A stretch of 28,438 nt of DNA from positions 1 through 28,438 of the forward strand of contig JBDTSV010000080.1 of NCBI GenBank assembly GCA_039930985.1, read 5' to 3'. A program made the translations under genes and the position numbers. This DNA is from CADEED01 sp039930985 (GTDB taxonomy: Bacteria; Pseudomonadota; Gammaproteobacteria; Steroidobacterales; Steroidobacteraceae). Every line of letters starts with the position of its first letter. The stretch's first letter is position 1. The notes under the pieces are model-generated. The model made no database searches, was not told the origin of the DNA, and saw nothing but the letters and a program-made list of their open reading frames with translations. Below, one piece after another: positions 10,934-18,517 of the stretch.

Positions 10934-12448
10934 ATGACCAGCGAACACCTAAGCAACTACTCGCACTGGATTGGCGGGCGCTTGGCGGCCGGCACATCGG
11001 GCCGCGTCGCCGATGTATTCAACCCGTCGCTCGGCGTAGTGGCGGCGCGCGTGGCGCTCGCCTCCGAGGCGGAAGTGGGCGCCGCGGTAGCTGCCGCCCG
11101 TGCGGCATTTCCAGCCTGGGCCGCGACGCCGGCGCTGAAGCGCGCGCGCGTGATGTTCAAGTTCAAGGAAATCGTCGAACAGCGTCGTGCCACGCTCGCG
11201 AAGCTGATTGCCGCCGAGCACGGCAAGCTGGTGAGCGACGCGGCGGGCGAGGTCACGCGCGGCCTGGAAGTGGTGGAGTTCGCCTGTGGCGCGCCGCATC
11301 TGACCAAGGGCGAGTTCGCGGACAACGTGGGAACGGGAGTCGACAGTTATTCGCTGCGCCAGCCGCTCGGCGTGGCGGCCGGCATCACGCCTTTCAACTT
11401 TCCGGCGATGGTGCCGCTGTGGATGTTTCCCGTGGCGCTGGTGTGTGGCAACAGCTTCATCCTCAAGCCCTCGGAACGCGATCCGGGGCCGGGCTTGTTG
11501 TTAGCGGAGTGGCTGGCGGAAGCCGGACTGCCGCCGGGCGTGTTCAACGTGATCAACGGCGACAAGGTCGCGGTCGATGCTTTGTTGCGCCACCCGGAAG
11601 TCAACGCGGTGAGTTTCGTCGGGTCCACGCCGATCGCCGAATACGTGCAACGCGAAGGTGTGGCGCATGGCAAGCGTGTGCAGGCACTCGGCGGCGCCAA
11701 GAATCACCTGGTGATGCTGCCGGACGCCGACACCACGCAGGTCTGCGACGCCTTGTTAGGCGCAGCCTACGGCTCGGCGGGCGAACGCTGCATGGCGATC
11801 TCGGTGGCGGTCGCGGTCGGTGAATCGACCGCCGACCGGCTGGTCGGCGCGCTGGCCGGGCGCGTGAAGAATCTCCGCGTCGACCATTCGCAGAATGGGG
11901 ACGCCGACATGGGCCCGCTGATCACCGCGGCGCATCGCGAGAAGGTCGTCAGCTACGTCGCCGCCGGGGTGGCCGAGGGAGCGCGCCTGGTGGTCGACGG
12001 TCGCGGTCTCAAAGTGCCGGGCTTCGAGAATGGATTTTTCCTCGGCGGCTGCCTGTTCGACGGCGTTACTCGCGCCATGAAGATCTATCGCGAGGAAATC
12101 TTCGGGCCGGTGCTGGTGGTGCTGCGCGTGCCGACGCTGGCCGCCGCGATCGAGCTGGTGAACTCGCACGAATTTGCCAACGGCACCGCGGTGTTCACGC
12201 GCGACGGCGCCGCCGCGCGCCAGTTCGTCCAGGCCATCGAGGTCGGCATGGTCGGCGTCAACGTACCTATTCCGGTGCCCATGGCGTTTTTCAGTTTCGG
12301 CGGCTGGCGCCGCTCGAGCTTCACCGACCATGCCATGCACGGCATGGAAGGCGTGCGGTTCTATACGCGCCTGAAAACCGTCACCAGCCGCTGGCCGCAG
12401 GAGCCGGGCTCGGGCGCCGCTGAATTCGTCATGCCGACCATGAAGTAA
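10934..12448 (+). CDS. mmsA: CoA-acylating methylmalonate-semialdehyde dehydrogenase
   Basis: MmsA oxidises methylmalonate semialdehyde to propionyl-CoA (and malonate semialdehyde to acetyl-CoA) with NAD and CoA, at the end of valine, thymine or inositol breakdown. The 504 residues match the usual length of about 500. Aldehyde dehydrogenase blocks are visible: ITPFNFPAMVPLWMFPVAL, the cofactor-binding FILKPSERDPG, LGGAKNHLVMLPDAD, the catalytic Cys286 in GSAGERCMAIS, and the C-terminal FFSFGGWRRSSFTD. GERCMA and the GVNVPIPVPMAFFSF stretch separate the CoA-dependent MmsA/IolA branch from ordinary aldehyde dehydrogenases. The partner mmsB (3-hydroxyisobutyrate dehydrogenase) is not adjacent. 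The next gene follows after 4 nt. Confidence 0.93.
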   Translation: MTSEHLSNYSHWIGGRLAAGTSGRVADVFNPSLGVVAARVALASEAEVGAAVAAARAAFPAWAATPALKRARVMFKFKEIVEQRRATLAKLIAAEHGKLVSDAAGEVTRGLEVVEFACGAPHLTKGEFADNVGTGVDSYSLRQPLGVAAGITPFNFPAMVPLWMFPVALVCGNSFILKPSERDPGPGLLLAEWLAEAGLPPGVFNVINGDKVAVDALLRHPEVNAVSFVGSTPIAEYVQREGVAHGKRVQALGGAKNHLVMLPDADTTQVCDALLGAAYGSAGERCMAISVAVAVGESTADRLVGALAGRVKNLRVDHSQNGDADMGPLITAAHREKVVSYVAAGVAEGARLVVDGRGLKVPGFENGFFLGGCLFDGVTRAMKIYREEIFGPVLVVLRVPTLAAAIELVNSHEFANGTAVFTRDGAAARQFVQAIEVGMVGVNVPIPVPMAFFSFGGWRRSSFTDHAMHGMEGVRFYTRLKTVTSRWPQEPGSGAAEFVMPTMK

Positions 12449-12452
12449 GCCG

Positions 12453-13013
12453 ATGCAACTGGATAGTCCTGGCTTGAATTTTCCGACGGCTTTCTGCTGC
12501 AATTGTGGCGACACCAACTGCGTGAACGAGATCCAGGACACGCGCGTGACGCGTTACTTCGGCCTCGGTGGCACCGAGACCACGTTCCAACTGGCCGTGC
12601 CGGTGTGCGCGGCCTGTCGCAGGAGCACGCGGCGCAGGCCGCAGGGGTTTTTCTCCAGGGTGCTGATCGTAGCGATGGGAACCGCCGTGGCATTCCTGGC
12701 GCTGGTCATGCTGGGCTCGACGGTGCAGTTGCCGCTATGGATCGGCGATCACCTGTTCGGCATCAGTGTCGTGGTATCGCTGGCGCTGATGATTATCCTG
12801 TGGCGGCTGCGGCGGCCGAAACCGCCCATGACCAGCTTCTACCAGCCGGTGCGCATCAAGGAAGCCAATGTGCAGCTCACCGACCTCATGAGCGGCGAGG
12901 GCCACGTGGCGTTCATGAAGCTTGCCTTCACCAACCCTGACTACCTGAACGTGTTCGTCAACGCCAATCGCGAAGCGATCGCCGCCGGGCATGTCGCGGC
13001 GGTCAAAGCCTGA
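12453..13013 (+). CDS. zinc-ribbon two-helix membrane protein, unknown function
   Basis: No characterised family recognised. In 186 residues there are two Cys pairs, C15-x2-C18 (plus C16 and C23) and C52-x2-C55, spaced as in a zinc ribbon. An Arg-rich stretch (RRSTRRRP) follows, then two hydrophobic helices (about 66-91 and 101-119). The soluble C-terminus (MTSFYQPVRIKEANVQL to the end) contains LTDLMSGEGHVAFMKLAFTNPDYLNVFVNAN, which looks like a conserved small domain. The zinc-ribbon would face the cytoplasm by the positive-inside rule. It starts 4 nt after mmsA, so it is probably co-transcribed, but a role in valine catabolism is not implied by the sequence. Confidence 0.75.
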   Translation: MQLDSPGLNFPTAFCCNCGDTNCVNEIQDTRVTRYFGLGGTETTFQLAVPVCAACRRSTRRRPQGFFSRVLIVAMGTAVAFLALVMLGSTVQLPLWIGDHLFGISVVVSLALMIILWRLRRPKPPMTSFYQPVRIKEANVQLTDLMSGEGHVAFMKLAFTNPDYLNVFVNANREAIAAGHVAAVKA

Positions 13014-13116
13014 GGCGTGCGCAAGCCGCAAACCTCCACGTTCACGCGCGATTGATGGGCTGACAGCGAACCTCGCTTGCTGTTCACTGCTGAGCATCGA
13101 TCGGGCGGAGAGCGGC
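13014..13116. other. spacer before the Tad-like cluster
   Basis: This 103-nt gap contains a perfect 5-bp hairpin, AGCGA-ACC-TCGCT at 13065-13077, and an overlapping alternative ACAGC/GCTGT pair at 13063-13067 and 13079-13083. No T-run follows, so it is not a standard intrinsic terminator. The alternative pairing could be an attenuator or chance. A good ribosome binding site, GGAG at 13107-13110, closes the gap. Confidence 0.35.
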
Positions 13117-13269
13117 ATGAATGCGCGCGAACTTGATCCCAGAACTGCCCGCGCCGCCACGCGCGCGGCGCGGCTTGCAGGTCTATGGCTTTCAATGCTG
13201 GTGTTGCTAGGTCTCTGGCAGGGCTACGGCGCCTGGCTCTTCGCCGAAGGTGGTGCCCATGTCCAGTGA
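13117..13269 (+). CDS. small single-helix membrane protein
   Basis: A 50-residue ORF with a good ribosome binding site (GGAG 6 nt before ATG 13117). The N-terminal 20 residues are Arg/Ala rich, and one hydrophobic helix (AGLWLSMLVLLGLWQGYGAWLF) occupies most of the rest. The last 11 nt overlap the ATG 13259 of the next gene, which suggests translational coupling. By position it may be an accessory of the two T2SSF-like proteins downstream. No homology is recognised; a longer frame upstream, back to 12991, lacks a ribosome site and overlaps the previous gene. Confidence 0.55.
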   Translation: MNARELDPRTARAATRAARLAGLWLSMLVLLGLWQGYGAWLFAEGGAHVQ

Positions 13270-13786
13270 GTGGTTGCTGCTCACGGCGCTGGTGGCAATA
13301 GCCTGGCTCATCGCGTTGCCCGCCTTGCTGGCCGCGCACCGGCGTCGCGCCAATGGCGAAGCCGGTCAGGTCGCAACGGCGCTGGCGAATTTTGCGCTGG
13401 CAGTCCGCCGGGACGCGGCCAGGGGCACGCACTACGAGCCGCTCGACGCGTCCTTGCAACTGCGCCTGGAGCGCCTGCGCATTCCGGAGTCCGCCTGCCT
13501 TGTGCTGGTGCTCGAGCTGCCTGAGCAAAGGCCGGAACTGCTGGCCGATACCGCACAACGTCTGGCACTACGCCTGAGACGGCGCGTCGCCTTCGAACGC
13601 AAAATGCTGGCACGCACCGCGTCCGGGCGGCGCCGGGGTGCCGCGGTCGCCATCATCGCGCCGCTGATCCTGCTGTCGCTGCGCGCCGGCGGCATCGACC
13701 TTCCGTCCGCAGCGCTCGTGCTCCTGCTGCTCATCGAGGCCTGCGGTTGCTGGATGCTGTGGCGCCTGGCGCGCGTCGAGATCTGA
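13259..13786 (+). CDS. TadB-like (T2SSF-derived) membrane protein
   Basis: The 175-residue protein has an N-terminal helix (about 3-23), a soluble middle of about 100 residues, and two hydrophobic helices near the end. The middle segment, with LLADTAQRLALRLRRRVAFERKMLAR, followed by GRRRGAAVAIIAPLILLSL, resembles the last part of the T2SSF domain of TadB and its exit into the membrane. It is much shorter than TadB (about 300 residues), and the usual glycine-centred first helical pair is hardly recognisable. ATG 13259 has AAGG 8 nt upstream and is preferred over GTG 13250. It ends 1 nt before the TadC-like gene. In Tad systems TadB and TadC form the inner-membrane platform for pilus assembly, so the pairing supports the call, but it could be a divergent family of its own. 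Confidence 0.55.
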   Translation: MSSEWLLLTALVAIAWLIALPALLAAHRRRANGEAGQVATALANFALAVRRDAARGTHYEPLDASLQLRLERLRIPESACLVLVLELPEQRPELLADTAQRLALRLRRRVAFERKMLARTASGRRRGAAVAIIAPLILLSLRAGGIDLPSAALVLLLLIEACGCWMLWRLARVEI

Positions 13787-13787
13787 A

Positions 13788-14543
13788 ATGCCCGACACCC
13801 CGCTCGTCGTCCTGTTGGGTTTCACGGTCGGAGTGTTCGCGCTAAGTGTGTTCGGCCTGCGCGGATTCCTCGACCTGCGCGATGCGCTTCGCTTCGCGGA
13901 GCTCGCGCGCCTCGCGGCCCCGGTGCATTGGCAGGCCACGCGTGCGTGGGCGGGAGCGTGTGCAAGCATCCCGGTGCTCATCGTCGCGGCGGGCCTCGGC
14001 GCCGGCGCGTGGCTGGCAGCCGCCGCCGTCGCGGCACTGGGCTACTGGGTGGCGCCGCAGTTCCTGGCGGCCGCGCGCCGGCGCGTGGAACGCGAGGTGC
14101 TCGCAGATCTGGCGCTGCATCTCGATCTCATCGCGCTTGCCATGGAAGCTGGCAGTAGTTTGCCGGCGGCACTGTCCATTTGCGCGGAGCGCGCCCCGGC
14201 CGGCGCGCTGCAACGCGCCTGGGCGCGCGTGATCCTCGACATTCACTCAGGCAGCGAACCCCTCGAGGCGCTGCGCGCACTGGAGCAGCGCATGGGGCTA
14301 AGGCCGGTCACGTCGCTGGTGGTCGCGTTGCGTTCGGCGGAACGCTTCGGCATCGAATTCGCGCAGGTCATGCGCGACCGGGCGCGGCAGTCGGCAGCGC
14401 ATCGCTTCGCGCGGGCCGAGCGATTGGCGCGAGCCGCGCCACTCAAGCTGTGGGCCACGCTCGTGTTGTGTATCGCCCCGTGCACGCTGGTGGTGCTGGC
14501 GTTCCCGGTGGCGCGCGTACTGGCACTGCTGGCGGGGAAATAG
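13788..14543 (+). CDS. TadC-like type II secretion F-domain protein
   Basis: The 251-residue protein has the layout of TadC: an N-terminal helix (about 4-24), a helix pair (about 55-90), a cytoplasmic T2SSF helical bundle (about 105-210) and a C-terminal helix (about 222-248). The first half of the bundle, LALHLDLIALAMEAGSSLPAALS, carries the typical glycine-turn signature, and LVVALRSAERFGIEFAQVM fits the second half. In Tad/Flp machines this protein sits in the inner membrane and is moved by the ATPase TadA/CpaF. No TadA, pilin, secretin or prepilin peptidase is found in this window, so either the rest is elsewhere or the pair serves another machine. A MocA-like gene converges on it 48 nt downstream. 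Confidence 0.8.
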   Translation: MPDTPLVVLLGFTVGVFALSVFGLRGFLDLRDALRFAELARLAAPVHWQATRAWAGACASIPVLIVAAGLGAGAWLAAAAVAALGYWVAPQFLAAARRRVEREVLADLALHLDLIALAMEAGSSLPAALSICAERAPAGALQRAWARVILDIHSGSEPLEALRALEQRMGLRPVTSLVVALRSAERFGIEFAQVMRDRARQSAAHRFARAERLARAAPLKLWATLVLCIAPCTLVVLAFPVARVLALLAGK

Positions 14544-14591
14544 GCGGCACCTTGCGCGTCAGTGCGCGCGCCGTGTCGTCACCATCGTGAG

Positions 14592-15188
14592 TCAGTTGTC
14601 CGGCAAGTCGCGACGTTTGAGCTCCGTGTTTGCGTCGAGTGCCAGCAGGTCTTCGGGCCGATCGATGTCGAGCTCTGCGCTGGGCATGGGCAAGCGCACC
14701 AGCCTGTCCACATGACGCTGCAGCAGCGTCTGCGCGCCGCGATCGCCGCGCAGTTCATTGAGCTCGCGAAAACACCAGCGCGGAAAGATCGCTGGCACAC
14801 CCACATTGCCGGCGTATTGCGCCGCGGCGATCGATGCGGGAGAACGGCGCCACACACCAGCGAGCCGGCGTAAGTCTTCGATGGTCACGGCGGCCTGGTC
14901 GGCGAGCACGATCAACACACCGTCAGCGGTCTGAGGCGTGTGCGCGATGCCTTCACGAATCGAGCTGGCAATTCCTTCCGCCCAGTCGCGGTTGACGGCA
15001 ACACCGGCCGGAGTGTGTCGCAGCAGCGGCGCGAGCTCGCCAGCATTCGCGCCAAGAACCACGGTGACGGAGTGGCCGGCAAGCTCCACGGCGCGGCTGA
15101 CAATGGTGTGCATGAGCGGCCGCCCGTTGACGCGCACCAGTTGCTTGACGGCGCCGAAACGCGAGGAGCTGCCGGCGGCCAGTACCAC
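14592..15188 (-). CDS. MocA-like nucleotidyltransferase
   Basis: This is a GT-A fold NTP transferase of the MobA/MocA group. MocA links CTP to molybdopterin to give the molybdopterin cytosine dinucleotide used by xanthine dehydrogenase-type enzymes. The nucleotide-binding loop LAAGSSSRFGAVKQL is at residues 3-17, the metal site VLADQAAVT near 94-102, and DIDRPEDLLAL near the C-terminus. The start is taken as GTG 15188, giving 198 residues, but this places the signature loop unusually near the N-terminus. The frame is open back to the TGA at 15237-15239, which is the stop of the next gene in the same frame. An upstream non-standard start is possible. XdhC about 3.3 kb away fits the molybdenum assignment. 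MobA or another NTP transferase cannot be excluded. Confidence 0.78.
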   Translation of the reverse strand: MVLAAGSSSRFGAVKQLVRVNGRPLMHTIVSRAVELAGHSVTVVLGANAGELAPLLRHTPAGVAVNRDWAEGIASSIREGIAHTPQTADGVLIVLADQAAVTIEDLRRLAGVWRRSPASIAAAQYAGNVGVPAIFPRWCFRELNELRGDRGAQTLLQRHVDRLVRLPMPSAELDIDRPEDLLALDANTELKRRDLPDN

Positions 15189-15236
15189 GACGTGGATGTG
15201 GCTCGCCTCGGTGCTCCCGGGATCGATGGCCGTATC

Positions 15237-15461
15237 TCAGCGCTTGGAGAGGAACCCGATCGCCAGGGCGGAAACCACACAGACACCGGCGATCATCGCG
15301 GTCTTGCCGGCCATTTCGGTGAAAGCCGAACGCGGAATGACTTCCAGCACCACCAGGATCGTGAGCGCCGCCAGCGCCAGGATCGTGATGCTGGCCAGCA
15401 CTTTTGCCATGCCGCTGTGGGTTCGAATCTCGGAATCGTTCTTCTGTGGTTCAAGGTTCAT
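15237..15461 (-). CDS. small two-helix membrane protein
   Basis: A 74-residue protein with a hydrophilic N-terminus (about 17 residues with Glu, Lys and Asp) and two hydrophobic helices, about 21-43 (VLASITILALAALTILVVLEV) and 50-70, ending in SKR. No family is recognised. The ATG at 15461-15459 has no Shine-Dalgarno, but a TAAGAT box lies 8 nt upstream. The MocA-like gene follows in the same frame after the TGA, so they are probably co-transcribed. Confidence 0.6.
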   Translation of the reverse strand: MNLEPQKNDSEIRTHSGMAKVLASITILALAALTILVVLEVIPRSAFTEMAGKTAMIAGVCVVSALAIGFLSKR

Positions 15462-15469
15462 GGCGAGCG

Positions 15470-15475
15470 ATCTTA
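15470..15475 (-). promoter_or_regulatory. -10-like box, leaderless spacing
   Basis: TAAGAT on the minus strand, 8 nt before the ATG of the small two-helix protein. No purine-rich ribosome site fits between the box and the start. No good -35 hexamer is visible 16-18 bp further upstream. Confidence 0.35.
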
Positions 15476-15599
15476 CAGCGGTTTAGCTCCGCCGCCGCCT
15501 GGGGTAGCCTCCAATCGTTACACGGGTCGCATTCGGAACGGGTTTTGGGGCGTGCCGTGCGCCAACGCACGTCTCGCCAGCCGGTTTGGCGCTAGTTTG

Positions 15600-17726
15600 A
15601 TGCCTTCTGTTCAATGGGTTAACCACGACGTGAGCACGCAGTTTTTCGAACGGCAGGAGACCCAGCGCAAATACACGCGCTGGCTGGTGTGGGGCTTCGT
15701 GGCCGCCATCCTGGCGGTAGTCCTGGTCATCAATCTCGTGGTGCTGGTCGGCCTTGGCGGCGATCCACGGCGTGTCTTCCGCCATGAGCCGGAACTGATC
15801 TTCTGGATATCGATGATCGTGCTCGGGACCATCCTGATCGCTTCCTGGCACAAGAGTTCACAACTGCGCGCAGGCGGCGCCACGGTGGCGCGCTCGCTCG
15901 GTGGAATTCCGGTGGCCGCGGGCGACGGCGATCTCAAGCGCCAGCAGCTGGTCAACATCGTCGAAGAGATGGCCATCGCCGCGCGCATCCGCAAACCGCA
16001 GGTGTTCGTGTTGCCCGACGAGGCGGGCATCAATGCGTTCGCCGCCGGTCACTCGCCCGACGAGGCCGCGGTTGCGGTCACGCAGGGCGCGCTCGATGCG
16101 CTCGATCGCGAACAGCTGCAGGCCGTGATCGGTCACGAGTTCAGCCACATCCTCAACGGCGACATGAAGATCAACATGCGCCTGACGGCCTGGATCTTCG
16201 GCCTGTTCGTGATCACCGATCTTGCACGCCGCTTCATGCGTGGCCGCGGCCGCGGTCGCGGTGCGGCGCGGCTCAAGGTTGTGGCGTTCGGAATCTTCAT
16301 CGCGGGAAGTGTCGGCATGCTCGCCGGGCGCCTGCTGCAAGCCGCCGTCTCACGCCGCCGCGAACACCTTGCCGACGCCTCGTCGGTGCAGTTCACGCGC
16401 AACCCGCAAGCGCTTCAGGGCGCGTTCGTCGTGATGGCCGCCTCGGCATCCGGCACCCGCCTGGAGCACGAAGCGTCTTCGGGCGTCGCGCACATGTTTT
16501 TTGCCGGCAGCGATCCGGCCTGGGCTAACAAGATCGGCGCCTCGTGGTTCGCCACGCATCCGGCGCTCGAAGAGCGCGTGCGTGCGCTCGACGCGCGCGT
16601 CTCGTCGGTGAAATTCCGGTCGCTGGTCAGCGATGAGCGGCGCAAGAGCACCACCCGGTCGGTGCCGGCGACCGAGGTCGCGCCGGCGGACCGTGGCGGC
16701 GGAACGTCCGGCTTTGCGGCCGGCGTTGTGGGCGCGATGCCCATGATGGCCATGGCGCCGATCGCGGCGACTGATTCATCGGCCGCCGCGAAGTCCACGG
16801 CAAACATTGCCGATTCCGGCAACGTGCCCGATTCAGGACCCGGCATGGCGCTGGCCGAGACTATGCCTTCAGGCGTGCGCCTGATCGCCGGACGCACATT
16901 GCCGCCCGATGTATTGCGCAATCGTCTCGCCCAGGATCAGCAGGCTGCGATCGGCAACTTCGTGGCGCAGGTGGAAACCTCCAGCATCGCCGTGCAGGCG
17001 GCATTCGTCGCTTCCATGCTGGCGCCGGAACCCGCAAAGTGGCGTACGCAACTCACGCGCCTCGCGCCCGTACTCGGCATCAAGTTGTTCAAGGAAACCC
17101 AGGCGCAGATCGCGCGCGTCGCGCAACTCGCGCCCGCCGCAAGGCTGCCGTTGCTGACCGATCTGTTGACCCTGCTCGCCAGCATGGAACCCGCCGATCG
17201 CAAACGCCTGCGCGCCGTGGCGCGCGCCTTCGCGCCCACCGTGGCCACCGGCGACATGCTGCGCTATTCGATCACGCGCATTCTCGAGAAGCGGCTCGCC
17301 ACGGCGGCGGAAAAAACACCGCCGGTGCCGTTACCCGAACGAGCCGCGGAGATTTGCGTGGTGTACGCCGCGCTCGCGCAGTGCCGTTTCGGCGCGGGCA
17401 AGCAGGGCAACAACTCTTACCGCGCCGGACTCATGGGCATGGTCCCGCCCAAGTCATGGGTGCCTTATCCCGAAGAACTCGTGACACCGGCGGCGCTCGA
17501 CGCTGCGCTGGCGGCGCTCGATCGCGTTCATCCCACCGGCAAGCGTTCGTTCTCGGAAGGGCTGGCGCGGGTCATTGCCGTCGGCGGACGGCTGACGGTG
17601 CCACAGGTCGACCTGTTACGCGGCGTCTGCATTTCGATCGACTGCCAGGTACCGCTCATTCCCATCGACGTGGTATTCGAAGACGCCGACGTCCGGCCGG
17701 CGGCCGCTCAAAACATCGCGCGATAG
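15600..17726 (+). CDS. M48-family membrane metallopeptidase with helical C-terminal domain
   Basis: An HtpX/Ste24-like zinc peptidase of the inner membrane, inferred to act in membrane-protein or envelope quality control. Numbering from ATG 15600 (708 residues): transmembrane helices at about 29-52 and 62-81, the zinc motif HEFSH at H179-H183, two more hydrophobic segments at about 195-208 and 224-243, and the third zinc ligand E255 in RREHLADA. A linker of about 70 residues rich in Ala, Ser, Met and Gly (around 365-435) joins a mostly helical C-terminal part of about 270 residues whose first half resembles a TerB-like bundle (ADRKRLRAVARAFAP). The start may instead be GTG 15630, since STQFFERQE fits the usual short N-terminus. 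An open frame further upstream is not coding. It overlaps the convergent permease gene by 19 nt. Confidence 0.88.
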   Translation: MPSVQWVNHDVSTQFFERQETQRKYTRWLVWGFVAAILAVVLVINLVVLVGLGGDPRRVFRHEPELIFWISMIVLGTILIASWHKSSQLRAGGATVARSLGGIPVAAGDGDLKRQQLVNIVEEMAIAARIRKPQVFVLPDEAGINAFAAGHSPDEAAVAVTQGALDALDREQLQAVIGHEFSHILNGDMKINMRLTAWIFGLFVITDLARRFMRGRGRGRGAARLKVVAFGIFIAGSVGMLAGRLLQAAVSRRREHLADASSVQFTRNPQALQGAFVVMAASASGTRLEHEASSGVAHMFFAGSDPAWANKIGASWFATHPALEERVRALDARVSSVKFRSLVSDERRKSTTRSVPATEVAPADRGGGTSGFAAGVVGAMPMMAMAPIAATDSSAAAKSTANIADSGNVPDSGPGMALAETMPSGVRLIAGRTLPPDVLRNRLAQDQQAAIGNFVAQVETSSIAVQAAFVASMLAPEPAKWRTQLTRLAPVLGIKLFKETQAQIARVAQLAPAARLPLLTDLLTLLASMEPADRKRLRAVARAFAPTVATGDMLRYSITRILEKRLATAAEKTPPVPLPERAAEICVVYAALAQCRFGAGKQGNNSYRAGLMGMVPPKSWVPYPEELVTPAALDAALAALDRVHPTGKRSFSEGLARVIAVGGRLTVPQVDLLRGVCISIDCQVPLIPIDVVFEDADVRPAAAQNIAR

Positions 17727-18517
17727 AGCATCCGCGACCCGACCAGCGCCAGGAACACGCCGAAAGCCTGCGACAGGCGGCGGCGACTGAGCGCGTGCGC
17801 CACGCGCGCGCCGAGATTCGCCGTGAGCATGGATCCCGGCGCGATGATGGCCAGCCCCACCAGGCTCACGTATCCAATGGTTGCCCACGGCAGCGGGACG
17901 GGTGGCTGCGCCAGTAGATAGCCGAGGGTGCCCGGGATGCTGATGAACACGCCGAACAAGGCCGCCGTGCCCACCGCGCGGTGGATGGGATAGCCGCACA
18001 GATTGAGCGTCGGCACGGTGAGCGTGCCGCCGCCGATTCCCATGACCGTGGAGACACCGCCGATCAGCACGGCGATGCCGGCACCTCGCGCGCCGTGCGG
18101 TACGCGGTCAGCCATGCGCAGATGATCGAACGGCAGCAGCATCTTGAGGGCGACAGCCAAGGCGACGCTGCCGAAAACCCCCGCCAGCACCGCCTGCGGG
18201 GCACGCGCGGCCAGCATGCTGCCGGCGAATGCACCCAGCACCATTGGCGCCACCCAGTGCCGTGCGAGCGCGACGTCGACCGCGCCGCGCGCGTGATGCG
18301 TACGCGCCGAGCTGATCGAGGTGGGGATGATGGCCGCCAGCGAAGTCGCCACCGCGACGTGCATGCGATATTCCTCGGGTACGCCGGCGAAGCGCAGCGA
18401 ATACTCGAGCACCGGCACCGTGACGATGCCGCCACCCACGCCGAGCAGGCCGGCGGCGAATCCGGCGATGATTCCCGACAGCGCGAGGACCAGGATCAGC
18501 GGGATCAGATCTTCCAA
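17708..18517 (-). CDS. TauE/SafE (TSUP) family permease
   Basis: An inner-membrane permease of the sulfite exporter TauE/SafE family with two repeats, each starting with a glycine-rich GxGGG motif: AAGLLGVGGGIVTVPVL near the N-terminus and TVMGIGGGTLTVPTLNL in the middle. About eight hydrophobic helices are visible. Family members move sulfite, sulfoacetate or other organosulfur anions; the substrate here is unknown. The start is taken as TTG 18517, giving 269 residues and a 13-nt overlap with the end of xdhC. The long open frame upstream is a shadow of xdhC. Coupling to xdhC suggests one transcript. The gene ends in a convergent 19-nt overlap with the M48 peptidase gene. Confidence 0.85.
   Translation of the reverse strand: MEDLIPLILVLALSGIIAGFAAGLLGVGGGIVTVPVLEYSLRFAGVPEEYRMHVAVATSLAAIIPTSISSARTHHARGAVDVALARHWVAPMVLGAFAGSMLAARAPQAVLAGVFGSVALAVALKMLLPFDHLRMADRVPHGARGAGIAVLIGGVSTVMGIGGGTLTVPTLNLCGYPIHRAVGTAALFGVFISIPGTLGYLLAQPPVPLPWATIGYVSLVGLAIIAPGSMLTANLGARVAHALSRRRLSQAFGVFLALVGSRMLYRAMF

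Noticed and set aside
12991..13116. Longer start for the 50-residue small membrane protein
   Set aside because: The extension overlaps the end of the previous gene and the spacer, while ATG 13117 has a good ribosome site.
14544..14591. GCGCG-TCAGTG-CGCGC hairpin between the TadC-like and MocA-like genes
   Set aside because: Stem of only five pairs with no T-run on either side, and GC-rich repeats of this kind are common here; not supported as a terminator.
14940..15599. N-terminal extension of the M48 peptidase frame by over 200 codons
   Set aside because: It runs antisense through the MocA-like gene and the small membrane protein gene and has no family similarity; the peptidase begins at 15600 or 15630.
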